Below, piece by piece: positions 1 to 8,486 of a DNA stretch of 64,000 nucleotides. Position numbers and translations under genes: made by a program. Origin of the DNA: Bacilli bacterium. GTDB lineage: Bacteria > Bacillota_I > Bacilli_A > RF39 > UBA660. The notes below the pieces were generated by a model. That model did not search any database and had not been told where the DNA came from. It saw only the letters and a list, made by a program, of their open reading frames with translations. Position 1 is the stretch's first letter. Each line of letters starts with the position of its first letter. The stretch lies in the NCBI GenBank assembly GCA_016302935.1, contig JAEDMO010000001.1:1-64000 (forward strand). The letters are read 5' to 3'.

Positions 1-2
1 GT

Positions 3-326
3 GAATCTTCTTTTACAAGACTTCTTCAATGCTATATTCAACCTAAAAAATATGGATTCGAGAAAAGAAGAGCCCACTTGTCTAGTCTTATTGTTTCTGG
101 AAAATTAAGTAGAAGCGAAGCTTTAAAAGTCCTTAGTCAACAACCTTGTTCGGATTTGCAAATAGAAAGTGACATTAATGAGTTTATTAAGAAAATAGAT
201 ATAAGTAAAGAGAAATTTGATGAAGTTATTAATGATAAGAATTACCATAGCCATTATGACTTTAAAACAGATAAATCAAAGAACATTATTTTCAATAAAA
301 TTAGAAGGGTTTTAGGGAAAAAATAA
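3..326 (+). CDS. N-acetyl sugar amidotransferase, C-terminal part (cut by window edge)
   Basis: The frame is open from the window edge to the TAA at 324-326, so this is the tail of a gene starting upstream. The motif KYGFEKRRAHLSSLIVSG followed by a helical tail matches the C-terminus of the WbpG/PseA-type N-acetyl sugar amidotransferases. These belong to the asparagine-synthase/ATP-pyrophosphatase fold and add an amidine or amino group to nucleotide-activated acetamido sugars, using ammonia from a HisH/HisF-like pair. Only about 107 residues are visible and the ATP-binding part lies outside. The TTG at 78 is an internal codon, not a start. The next gene follows after 2 bp, so they share an operon for a surface polysaccharide. 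Family assignment is by recognition of the C-terminal motif only. Confidence 0.7.
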   Translation, partial: ESSFTRLLQCYIQPKKYGFEKRRAHLSSLIVSGKLSRSEALKVLSQQPCSDLQIESDINEFIKKIDISKEKFDEVINDKNYHSHYDFKTDKSKNIIFNKIRRVLGKK

Positions 327-328
327 TT

Positions 329-1414
329 ATGAAAAAAATTATAACTATAGTTGGGGCTAGGCCACAATTTATTAAAGCTGCAATGGTTTCTAGAGAGATA
401 AGAAAAAAATTTAAGGAGATTATTGTTCATACAGGGCAGCATTATGATAGTAATATGTCTGACATATTTTTTAAGCAGTTAAATATTCCAATGCCAGATT
501 ATAATTTGGGTGTTGGTTCTGGTACTCATGCGGTACAAACTGGTAATATGCTTATTGAAATTGAAAAAATTTTATTAAAAGAAAAACCTGATTATGTTTT
601 GGTGTATGGAGATACTAATTCTACTTTAGCAGGAGCTCTTGCGGCTTCTAAGTTATTAATTCCTGTAATACACGTTGAAGCAGGGTTAAGATCATTTAAT
701 ATGAATATGCCTGAAGAACAAAATAGGGTTCTTACTGACCATATTTCTAGTGTGTTATTTTGTCCTACTGATGTTGCAGTTACTAATTTGTTAAAAGAAA
801 ACATTAATAATAATGTATTTAATGTTGGAGATGTTATGTGTGATTCAGTTCTTCATTTTTCTAAATTAGCTTGTACTACTATTAATAAAGATAATATTGA
901 TTTAACTCCAATATATGATAAAAAGAATATAGATAAATGGTATTTAACTACTATTCATAGAGCAGAAAATACACATGATGAGAAGAATATAAGTAATATT
1001 CTTAAGGTATTAAATAATTTGGATAGTATGGTTATCTTCCCAGTGCATCCTAGAATTAGAAATATCATCGATGATTTATATAAAGCTAATCATTATGATA
1101 ATATTTATTTTGTTGAACCAGTTGATTATTTAACTATGTTATATTTAACTAAGAATGCGATTAAGGTTGTTACAGATTCTGGTGGATTACAAAAAGAATG
1201 TTATATATTAGATGTACCTTGTATAACTGTTAGAGATCAAACTGAGTGGGTAGAAACACTTATAGATGGTTATAATGTTTTATCTACTCCTATGTATGAT
1301 GATTTATATGGTAAGATTATTAATGCTAAAATAGTACATAATGAAAAGGTAAATTACTATGGAGATGGTAATGCTTCAGAAAAGATATGTAATATTTTAA
1401 AGAAACTTGATTAA
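329..1414 (+). CDS. wecB: Non-hydrolysing UDP-N-acetylglucosamine 2-epimerase family (WecB/WbpI-like)
   Basis: 361 residues, the usual length for this family. The N-terminus has the signature IVGARPQFIKAA, then VHTGQHYD, VYGDTNSTLAGALAASKL and HVEAGLRSF, and near residues 283-290 TDSGGLQKE, the second UDP-binding site. These enzymes epimerise C2 of UDP-GlcNAc or related UDP-diacetamido sugars in the cytoplasm. The DYNLGVGSGTH segment and the upstream WbpG-like amidotransferase favour a WbpI-like role on a diacetamido uronate sugar, but plain WecB/MnaA activity cannot be excluded. It is the last gene of the plus-strand operon and is followed by a hairpin terminator. The start is ATG, 2 bp after the upstream stop. 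Confidence 0.9.
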   Translation: MKKIITIVGARPQFIKAAMVSREIRKKFKEIIVHTGQHYDSNMSDIFFKQLNIPMPDYNLGVGSGTHAVQTGNMLIEIEKILLKEKPDYVLVYGDTNSTLAGALAASKLLIPVIHVEAGLRSFNMNMPEEQNRVLTDHISSVLFCPTDVAVTNLLKENINNNVFNVGDVMCDSVLHFSKLACTTINKDNIDLTPIYDKKNIDKWYLTTIHRAENTHDEKNISNILKVLNNLDSMVIFPVHPRIRNIIDDLYKANHYDNIYFVEPVDYLTMLYLTKNAIKVVTDSGGLQKECYILDVPCITVRDQTEWVETLIDGYNVLSTPMYDDLYGKIINAKIVHNEKVNYYGDGNASEKICNILKKLD

Positions 1415-1421
1415 TAAAAAT

Positions 1422-1470
1422 AAAACTCATTTAAATTACTTTGATTTGAAAGTATTTAAATTGAGTTTTT
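1422..1470. terminator. Bidirectional terminator between convergent genes
   Basis: AAAACTCATTTAAAT at 1422-1436 pairs with ATTTAAATTGAGTTTT at 1453-1468, with one bulged T. Runs of A and T flank the stem, so it can end transcription from wecB on the plus strand and from the envelope cluster on the minus strand. Confidence 0.8.
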
Positions 1471-1488
1471 TATTATTTAAATTTGATT

Positions 1489-2502
1489 CTATTTTAATAT
1501 CCATGCATTAGGTAGGTTACGTCCTCCTTCGCCTTCTTGTGTTGAAGGGGTGCTTATGTATTTACCTTCTGCATACATGACTGAAGAGTTACCTCCATCT
1601 AGATTACATGCGTTGTATGCACCATATCTTAATAGGAGGTTTGCCATTTGTTTTGCACTCATTCCAAGTATTCCTTTTCCATATTGTCTTCCGTCTGATA
1701 CTAGTAATAGTACTATGCCATCTTGTCTTTGAGCTATCGCAGTTCTTTGAGCTTTACCTAGGCCTCCATCACCTTTGAATTGAGCCATTTTGCCATTGAT
1801 AATTAAGAATGGGCCAAATTCTACGGCATCTACTAAGTTATATTTGTTAATAGCGTCTTCTGGTTCATCTGTTGTTAATATCAATATGTGGTCTTTGTTG
1901 AATCCTACTATACCTCCGTTGCCTCCTCCGATTGCTTCATTGTCATAAATTATTTTGCCATCCATAATTACGGCGCCGGTTGGAATTTTTGTTCTGTTTC
2001 TACCAAATAAGTAGCCACTGGCATTCATCGCGATTTTAGCATCATAATATTCTGCTATTTCATCTATTTTTTGTTTACCTTTATTAGTTGATGCTACTAG
2101 TTCTACTCTTGATGGGTCATATATTACTGCTAAAAAAGCTTTATAACCATCTTCTTCTATTGTTATTATTTTGTATAAATCGTTGTCCTTATCTTTTTTT
2201 AATATTTGTTCTTCATAAATGGATGAATATGTGGTTTGTTCTTTTATCTCTCCTATTTTTATAGCAGAGGTATCTATTTTGTTAGTTAACCCTATTACTT
2301 CGTTATTTTTAAGAACATCATTTATCATTGAATCTGTATAAAATGTTCTTGCAATATATTTGTGGCTCATCGTTGACATTGCATTAGTTACAAGGAAATC
2401 TTTGATAAAAGTAAATGGACCATAGAAAAGGAATAAGCATATTATTGCAAGTGAATCTAATATTATGAATGTTATTACCCATTTTTTTGTTTTCTTTTTC
2501 AT
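1489..2502 (-). CDS. Membrane-anchored phosphodiester glycosidase family protein (NAGPA/DUF2233)
   Basis: 337 residues with one N-terminal membrane segment (about residues 9-30) and an extracellular domain. Recognisable NAGPA-type motifs are MNASGYLFG, PTGAVIMDGK, VEFGPFLIINGK, GKAQRTAIAQ and YGAYNACNLDGGNSSVMY near the C-terminus. The last resembles the NLDGG(G)S active-site region of phosphodiester glycosidases and exopolysaccharide-associated relatives, which cleave GlcNAc-1-phosphodiester or related links. It is the last gene of the five-gene minus-strand cluster and lies 7 bp after the duplicated-domain protein. The likely place of action is the cell surface. The family is clear but the substrate is unknown. 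Confidence 0.85.
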   Translation of the reverse strand: MKKKTKKWVITFIILDSLAIICLFLFYGPFTFIKDFLVTNAMSTMSHKYIARTFYTDSMINDVLKNNEVIGLTNKIDTSAIKIGEIKEQTTYSSIYEEQILKKDKDNDLYKIITIEEDGYKAFLAVIYDPSRVELVASTNKGKQKIDEIAEYYDAKIAMNASGYLFGRNRTKIPTGAVIMDGKIIYDNEAIGGGNGGIVGFNKDHILILTTDEPEDAINKYNLVDAVEFGPFLIINGKMAQFKGDGGLGKAQRTAIAQRQDGIVLLLVSDGRQYGKGILGMSAKQMANLLLRYGAYNACNLDGGNSSVMYAEGKYISTPSTQEGEGGRNLPNAWILK

Positions 2503-2509
2503 TTTATCA

Positions 2510-3886
2510 CTACCTTCCTATTATGTAAGGACTATCTATAGTTCCTTCGCCGGATAATGCTATTAAACTGCCATCTAAGTATATTACGGGACGTAGCTTT
2601 GATTTTTGATCTATTTTAGAAGTATATAAATTATATTCGCTATTTATTGTGTATAAGATATTATCCATATGGTCAGTAATGGCTAGCATAGTTAATACAT
2701 CACTGTATGTATTTAGGTATAAATCTCCAACTTGTGGAAGTCCTACATATGTATCTATACTATCTTTATATACTAATCTATAGTCATATTCGTCAGTTTC
2801 ATATTTTCCAGTATAAAATGGACCTTTTACTAAATATTCTTTGTTTTCTAATGTTTCATAATAATCATTATTTAAGAAGTATCCTATATTATAGTTTTTG
2901 GTTGGATTGTAGGTATTGTTTTTAGTTGAAAATATTTTTTCTATTGCTTTTTCTTCTTCTAGTATGTTACCTTCCAAGGCTACTTTAACTGAAGAAGCTG
3001 TTTTTGAAATAATACGCCAAGTTCTGCCACTATACTCAAGGTATTCACCTACACCAACATTTATTAGTTTATAGTCATCGTATTCATCTATATAGTATGG
3101 TTTTTGTATAGTACCATCACCACTATTTAAAATTAGGTCTCCTTTTATGGTAATTACTGGTCTTATTCCATAGTGATGTTTGTTATATTCAGAGGTAGTA
3201 TTTATCCCACCTTTATCAAATACATAATATAATTCATTATTTTGGTTAAAATCCATTAGCCAGAAATATGTGTTGTTGTTTAAAAAACCTTCATTGGCAC
3301 CTGAATTTAGATAATCTTTTAAGTTTAATAAAGTTATTTGATAATCTGATTTTGTAGCCTCACAGGTTACATTTTCTGTACTGGTAACTGTATCTTCACA
3401 ATATTGTGTGTTTACTAAAATATCAGTATTATTTAGAGTTTTATAAAATAGTGAATATTCATCTATGTTATTTAAATAGTTATATAAATATGAATTTTGA
3501 TATTCAATATCTTCACCATAAGGCATAAGTGTTTGTATTTCTTCACTAATTAGTACTATATTTTTATCTTTAGTTGTTTTTATAATACGCCATAATCTTC
3601 CAGAATAATATACAAAATTATTTTCTACCTGTCCCTTAAAATAATATGTATTATCTTCATTTTTTATAAGACCATTTTCTTTTTGAATGAGAATGTCATC
3701 TTCTGGTAGGTATGTTAGTAGATGGTTATAAATTGAAATTGGCTCTGATATTTCGGTATCATCTACTATATTTGCTTCTAATCTATAATAATGTATAAAT
3801 CTATAACCATATATAATAAAAAGAGAAGCAAGGGATACGATGCTTATGGCTATAAATATTTTGTCTTTTCTAATTACTCTTCTCAT
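2510..3886 (-). CDS. Membrane-anchored surface protein with duplicated SGR-WRII domain, unknown function
   Basis: About 458 residues from the ATG at 3886. I prefer this start because AGGAGA sits 3 bp before it, whereas a start 27 bp further upstream has no good ribosome site. A membrane helix near the N-terminus (KIFIAISIVSLASLFIIYGY) precedes two tandem copies of one unit. Each copy has a core (YYSGRLWRIIKT; YSGRTWRIISKT) and ends with a cassette (RPVITIKGDLILNSGDGTI; RPVIYLDGSLIALSGEGTI). I know no function for this unit. It is probably an outward-facing wall or surface domain. It sits between DUF4956 and the phosphodiester glycosidase in one transcript. Confidence 0.75.
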   Translation of the reverse strand: MRRVIRKDKIFIAISIVSLASLFIIYGYRFIHYYRLEANIVDDTEISEPISIYNHLLTYLPEDDILIQKENGLIKNEDNTYYFKGQVENNFVYYSGRLWRIIKTTKDKNIVLISEEIQTLMPYGEDIEYQNSYLYNYLNNIDEYSLFYKTLNNTDILVNTQYCEDTVTSTENVTCEATKSDYQITLLNLKDYLNSGANEGFLNNNTYFWLMDFNQNNELYYVFDKGGINTTSEYNKHHYGIRPVITIKGDLILNSGDGTIQKPYYIDEYDDYKLINVGVGEYLEYSGRTWRIISKTASSVKVALEGNILEEEKAIEKIFSTKNNTYNPTKNYNIGYFLNNDYYETLENKEYLVKGPFYTGKYETDEYDYRLVYKDSIDTYVGLPQVGDLYLNTYSDVLTMLAITDHMDNILYTINSEYNLYTSKIDQKSKLRPVIYLDGSLIALSGEGTIDSPYIIGR

Positions 3887-3896
3887 AATTCTCCTT

Positions 3897-4568
3897 TTAA
3901 GCTCCAAAATCATTTTGATAACTTATAACACTTGCACTTATTATGCCTTCTACATTTTTAAATTTGTCTAATATTTCGGTATGGTTATCTTTTAATTCTA
4001 CTTCAAAGGTTGTTTCTATAATATCTTTGGTAACAGATTTACTTTTTAGTTTGTGTTTTGGCAATTTATTAATGTATTTCATTACTTGTTCATCCATATT
4101 TAATTCATATTTTACAACAAATAAATACTTGCTATTTTTCTTAAATCCTAGGGAATAACTAACAAAGTATAGTAAGCCTAATGCTACTGATGATATTATG
4201 GCGATTAGGTAAAGACCTGCTCCAGACATAATACCAATTGTAATAGCCCAAAACATAAAGGCTGTATCTACTGGTTCTTTAACGGCTGTTCTAAAACGAA
4301 CGATGGATAATGCTCCGACCATCCCTAATGATAAAGCTAAGTTGGAATTAATTGTTCTGATAATCAACGATGTAACCATACCAAGTAGCATTAAACATAA
4401 TGCAAATGATTTGGAATAAACTACTCCGTTATATGTTTTTTTATAAACATATATGATAAATAAACCGATGATAAAGGCCGTTATTAATGATAAGGCCATA
4501 TCCGTTATACTTACTGTGCCCGTAAATTCATTTAAGACACTTTTTTTTATTAAATCTACAAATCCCAT
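3897..4568 (-). CDS. DUF4956 integral membrane protein
   Basis: 223 residues with three to four hydrophobic helices (about residues 25-45, 55-75, 105-140), then a soluble C-terminal domain of about 80 residues. The conserved core GALSIVRFRTAVKEPVDTAF is the hallmark of the DUF4956 family. Members are often found beside VTC-type and CotH-type genes, as here: the VTC gene ends 12 bp upstream. The biochemical role is not established. By context it may form a membrane module with the VTC-like protein. Confidence 0.9.
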   Translation of the reverse strand: MGFVDLIKKSVLNEFTGTVSITDMALSLITAFIIGLFIIYVYKKTYNGVVYSKSFALCLMLLGMVTSLIIRTINSNLALSLGMVGALSIVRFRTAVKEPVDTAFMFWAITIGIMSGAGLYLIAIISSVALGLLYFVSYSLGFKKNSKYLFVVKYELNMDEQVMKYINKLPKHKLKSKSVTKDIIETTFEVELKDNHTEILDKFKNVEGIISASVISYQNDFGA

Positions 4569-4580
4569 TTCTATACTCCT

Positions 4581-5261
4581 TTATTTTAAATTTCTGCAGG
4601 TAGCAAATTTTGAATATGCTTCCCTATTTAATGATACTGTTGATAATATAATAGCTATCATCTCAGGTAATATTTCATTATATTTTACTTCTAAAACTAG
4701 ATAATCGTCATCTATGACACTAGCATAATTAACACTTTTGTCAAAAAGATCATAATTATACACTCCAGATTTTATTTCGCTATCAAAAGTTATTCTAACT
4801 TCTGAAACTGGATATGTATAGGCTAATCTTTTATAATCAACTATTACTGAAGGGGCTAGTTTTTTAGTCTTCATATCGATTATAAATTTTTTTAAGATAT
4901 CGTTTTTGGATATATCTATATCATCAATATTACCATTTATTATTTTACTACAAATCTCTTTGGTTATCAATACTGATTCTTTACTAGTCATGTTATTATG
5001 TTTGTATTTGCATTCTAATCTGATGAAATTGTCATCTTGATTATAGATTCTAATTCTATATTTTTTTCGATATTCTACTCCATCTAATTTTTCGTAGTAA
5101 GCGGTATTTTGTGGATCGTCAAAGTAGAGCGATCTTATTTGATATGTATTATCTTCATTATATGAATTTTTATCTATATCCATGATAGTTTTTAATTTTT
5201 GTTTTAATATTTCACCAGTGTTTTTGCTGATCATATATTTTATCTCGTGTCTATATTTCAT
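4581..5261 (-). CDS. VTC-domain protein (polyphosphate polymerase-like)
   Basis: 226 residues matching the VTC catalytic domain. It starts RHEIKYMIS and continues with QIRSLYFDDPQNTAYYEKL, KYRIRIYN, IRLECKYK, VDYKRLAY and LVLEVKYNE. These charged beta-strand motifs line the triphosphate tunnel in the CYTH/VTC fold. Yeast Vtc4 makes polyphosphate with this domain, but bacterial copies linked to CotH and DUF4956 have no settled role. The ATG overlaps the stop of cotH as ATGA (5258-5261), giving translational coupling. The ribosome site is GGTGAT upstream. Confidence 0.9.
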   Translation of the reverse strand: MKYRHEIKYMISKNTGEILKQKLKTIMDIDKNSYNEDNTYQIRSLYFDDPQNTAYYEKLDGVEYRKKYRIRIYNQDDNFIRLECKYKHNNMTSKESVLITKEICSKIINGNIDDIDISKNDILKKFIIDMKTKKLAPSVIVDYKRLAYTYPVSEVRITFDSEIKSGVYNYDLFDKSVNYASVIDDDYLVLEVKYNEILPEMIAIILSTVSLNREAYSKFATCRNLK

Positions 5262-8134
5262 AATAAATCACCAAAATACTTTTTCATTTCAGATTCACTT
5301 AATCCAAAGAAAGATTTTGTTTGATTTAACATTATTGGTGTTCTTTTTTTGATATAGTTCCTTAATCTGTTTACATTGTCTTCCCAATTTTCCATAGTTA
5401 TATTCCATCTTTCACAATTTCTAGGCATTTCTTTTTTATATATTTGATATAATTCTTCTAATTTTTTGCTTAGTTTTTCATAAGTCCATATGTTGTTTAG
5501 GTTGTAGGATAATCTTTCTACATATCTTTTTTTGAATTCATTATTTTTCATTAAATTTCTTAATACTGTGGTAGGTATTTGAAGTCTACTCATTGGGGTT
5601 GCACTAGTTGAAAATATATAGTAATTTTTAGTTACATTAAACATCGCCCAATCTAAGTCGTAGAAGATAGCTCGCATTTTTCCATCATTAATATCCGGAT
5701 GAGAATAAAATCTAGCATTTACTATATCGTTATTGGTGGTGTATGTTTCGGCAATCCAAAAATCTATTATGCTATCTATATCTATTTTTGTTTTTATGTA
5801 TTCGTAATTTTTTTGATCTGCCATATTATGGTTACTTAGATAGTTAACTATTTCTTTATACCAAGTGGTGCTTCCACATGTGACATTATTATCTATCCTT
5901 GTGATGTTTACTTTATCTTCAGATACATTATAGTGGTTTGCTATAAATTCTGATTCTATTTTTTCTCTAATATTATATATTCCCCAGTATGTTCCATTAA
6001 TATATAGTATGATTGTTTTATACGCTTGAACTTCTACTGTTTCTAGTTCTTCTAATGTTGAGGTCATAAAAATATCAGCGAAAGCTGCATATTCATAATC
6101 TGTTGATGCACTTCTTAAAACCAAGGTATCAAATGAAGAAAAGTCTCTGTTATTAAAAACTTGGTAATTTAATTTACTAGCACCATATTCGCTTCTAAAC
6201 TTTAATTGAAAGCTTTTTTTGGGTAATCCTCTAGTAGTGCCTCCGAATAGTTTTATTCCACATGGAATGCTGAATGAACTATTTTCTTCAAATAGTTCCG
6301 CGTATGCTGTTCTTTCTACTTCCCCACTATAGGTATTACTTTGAATTCTATTAAAATCTGATTGTTTTAATGATAAAGATAAAACTGGCAGAGTATGATT
6401 TTCATTTATTATGTATGATGAGGTAACTACCTCGCTCGGTAATTTATTATCTTCATAGCTTACTACTTTTAAAACACTAGTCTTGTTTAAAAAAATGGGA
6501 CTGTTATATTTTTTAGATGATCTATTTGGAATGCTTCCATCTAACGTATAATATATTGTCCCATTACCTTTTATTTCTATGCTAATATTTTGTACATCAT
6601 TATATATTCCAGGAGCTACATTAATAATTGGTGTGTATGCTATTTGGTTTGTCCCGTTTTTGTTTTGGCTTTTTGGGGTGGGATTGCTGAAATAATATAT
6701 TCCCGATTTTGTTCCTCTTCCCATACTGTAGCCAAGAGGAACATTAGCAATGAAAATAGAATCTATTATTTTGTTATCTTTGGTTAAGTAAAGGCTTTCT
6801 ATTTCAGATAATTTAAAATTTGTATGTTTGTACGTATTATTGGATAAGTTGGTATCCCCAGAAGCCATTACTACATAGTACCCTCCAGGTTTTAGTGAAA
6901 CATCTGGAAGATTATACATCGTTTTTAGATTATCGTTTGTGGTTAGATAGTAATCTTTTAGATTGATTGTTTTTTGTGTGTTATTTTTTAATTCTATCCA
7001 GTCGTAGTAATTACCTCCATTTTGAGGTAGGTACTCATTATTTTGGTTCATAACTTCACTAATAATTAAATCGTTAGGATTGGTTAGATTTTTTTCATTA
7101 AAATTTTTTATACCACTGTTATTATTAGGGTAGCCGGGAGTTATATTATTGCTTATGTAATACTCTTCATTTTCATATATTAAGGCCATACCATTGGCTA
7201 CTTGGTCATATTCTACTATATCTACTATTTTGTTGCCATTACTTAATACTACTTCTCCAGTTTTTTCGGTTAATTTAAATCCAGTATAATTGTTTGAAAC
7301 GCTACTTGTTGCAGTATAAAAAACATATACTTCTCCACTTTTTAGTGATATATCTGGTAATTTATAAGTAAATGGATGCTTAGTTGAATTTGATAGACTG
7401 TAAGTTTTTAGGTTAACTGTATTTTTGGATATATTAATTATTTCGATATATCCTTCTAATTTACCGTTTTCATTTATGAAATTTCCTTTATTTCTTGGTA
7501 ATATTTCATTTATTTTTATTTTATTTTCTTCGCTTTTTAGGCTATTTATATAATTTTCATAGCCTTGTTTTGTGTTAGGAAAACCTGGGGTTGGTAAATC
7601 TGATGTATATAGATTGCCGTTTAGATCCCTAGCGATTGTTTCGTTTTTATCAAGAGGCGTTACGGTAATGGCATCTATTACTTTACCATTAGCTTTGGTT
7701 AATACAAGCGTTTCTCCACCTTTTGAACTTAATCTAAAGTTAGCGTATAATCCTTCTTTTTTTTCACCGCATAGATTTATTATCAAATATTCTTTGGCTT
7801 TTATAATTGTTTCTGGAAATACCCATTTTATTTTACTTTTATCGTCAGATAATCCATAATTTTTTAAGTTAATGTCATAATTATTCCCATTATAAAGTTC
7901 AACCCAATCATATTGGTTGCCATCTACATCGGCATATGTTCCTTTATTAGAAGACATGATTTCATTAATTATTAATTTGTTAATCTTTGATTCGCCATCG
8001 GGTTCATTTTCTTTAATCGTCAATTTTTTATTTGTATCAGTATCAATTGCTATTCCCACTATTATACCTAACACCACAACAGATAGGCATATTATGATAA
8101 AATGTAGGTTGTTTTTTAAAAATTTTGTATTCAT
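5258..8134 (-). CDS. CotH kinase family protein with three lamin-tail domains
   Basis: 958 residues. An N-terminal membrane anchor (about 12-30) is followed by three lamin-tail repeats at about 50-165, 205-320 and 355-470, each opening with INEI or ISEV and containing D-W-(V/I)-E-L or a variant. Next is a chitobiase/FN3-like domain at about 500-580 (YYTLDGSIPN), then the CotH domain at about 585-900. In it LFGGTTRGLPKKSFQLKF, LRSASTDYE, WGIYNIREKIE and FYDLDWAMFN carry the atypical-kinase motifs. Spore-coat CotH phosphorylates coat proteins. Here the anchor and lamin-tail domains suggest a surface kinase. It is the first gene of the cluster, behind a promoter at 8169-8197. Confidence 0.9.
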   Translation of the reverse strand: MNTKFLKNNLHFIIICLSVVVLGIIVGIAIDTDTNKKLTIKENEPDGESKINKLIINEIMSSNKGTYADVDGNQYDWVELYNGNNYDINLKNYGLSDDKSKIKWVFPETIIKAKEYLIINLCGEKKEGLYANFRLSSKGGETLVLTKANGKVIDAITVTPLDKNETIARDLNGNLYTSDLPTPGFPNTKQGYENYINSLKSEENKIKINEILPRNKGNFINENGKLEGYIEIINISKNTVNLKTYSLSNSTKHPFTYKLPDISLKSGEVYVFYTATSSVSNNYTGFKLTEKTGEVVLSNGNKIVDIVEYDQVANGMALIYENEEYYISNNITPGYPNNNSGIKNFNEKNLTNPNDLIISEVMNQNNEYLPQNGGNYYDWIELKNNTQKTINLKDYYLTTNDNLKTMYNLPDVSLKPGGYYVVMASGDTNLSNNTYKHTNFKLSEIESLYLTKDNKIIDSIFIANVPLGYSMGRGTKSGIYYFSNPTPKSQNKNGTNQIAYTPIINVAPGIYNDVQNISIEIKGNGTIYYTLDGSIPNRSSKKYNSPIFLNKTSVLKVVSYEDNKLPSEVVTSSYIINENHTLPVLSLSLKQSDFNRIQSNTYSGEVERTAYAELFEENSSFSIPCGIKLFGGTTRGLPKKSFQLKFRSEYGASKLNYQVFNNRDFSSFDTLVLRSASTDYEYAAFADIFMTSTLEELETVEVQAYKTIILYINGTYWGIYNIREKIESEFIANHYNVSEDKVNITRIDNNVTCGSTTWYKEIVNYLSNHNMADQKNYEYIKTKIDIDSIIDFWIAETYTTNNDIVNARFYSHPDINDGKMRAIFYDLDWAMFNVTKNYYIFSTSATPMSRLQIPTTVLRNLMKNNEFKKRYVERLSYNLNNIWTYEKLSKKLEELYQIYKKEMPRNCERWNITMENWEDNVNRLRNYIKKRTPIMLNQTKSFFGLSESEMKKYFGDLL

Positions 8135-8168
8135 ATAATTCCTCCTTACATTCTATTCTTACTTTATA

Positions 8169-8197
8169 ATATTATCACAATGTGACATTTTTTTCAA
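8169..8197 (-). promoter_or_regulatory. Promoter of the CotH/VTC cluster with operator-like palindrome
   Basis: On the minus strand TTGAAA (8192-8197) and TAATAT (8169-8174) are separated by exactly 17 bp. The perfect inverted repeat TCACATTGTGA (8175-8185) abuts the -10 element, where a bound repressor would block polymerase. The sequence is seen directly; the regulation is inferred. Confidence 0.6.
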
Positions 8198-8205
8198 GGT
8201 GAATA

Positions 8206-8229
8206 GAAAAAAAGTCCTAAATTTTAGGA
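8206..8229 (-). terminator. Terminator after the 74-residue gene
   Basis: TCCTAAA (8215-8221) pairs with TTTAGGA (8223-8229), and the minus strand continues into a T run (complement of 8206-8213). The stop codon of the 74-residue gene lies inside the stem. Confidence 0.8.
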
Positions 8230-8448
8230 TTTATAGATGACTTTCTTTTTATTTTCTTCTTGTAGTCTAGCAAGATAATCTTTTTTTACTGTTATTGCAG
8301 AATGTATTAGTTTGTGGTCTTTATCATATTCTAAAATACTACTTCTTACTGACTCTTCTTCTGTTTCAACTTCGTTATCATTTTCATCATAGTAAAATAT
8401 GCAAGTGTATTCCCCGCCATTGGGAGTAGGTCCTTTAATTTCTTTCAT
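8224..8448 (-). CDS. Small hypothetical protein, possible partner of the zincin effector
   Basis: 74 residues, acidic in the middle (ENDNEVETEEE) and lysine-rich at the end. It has no signal peptide or membrane helix, so it should be cytoplasmic. I do not recognise the family. It starts 38 bp downstream of the putative secreted zincin and shares its transcript up to a strong terminator. A small soluble protein directly after a toxin-like gene is often an immunity protein or chaperone. That is an inference from position only. Confidence 0.55.
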   Translation of the reverse strand: MKEIKGPTPNGGEYTCIFYYDENDNEVETEEESVRSSILEYDKDHKLIHSAITVKKDYLARLQEENKKKVIYKS

Positions 8449-8486
8449 GTTATCTTTTATTCCTTTCTTTTATTCAATTTTGCTAA

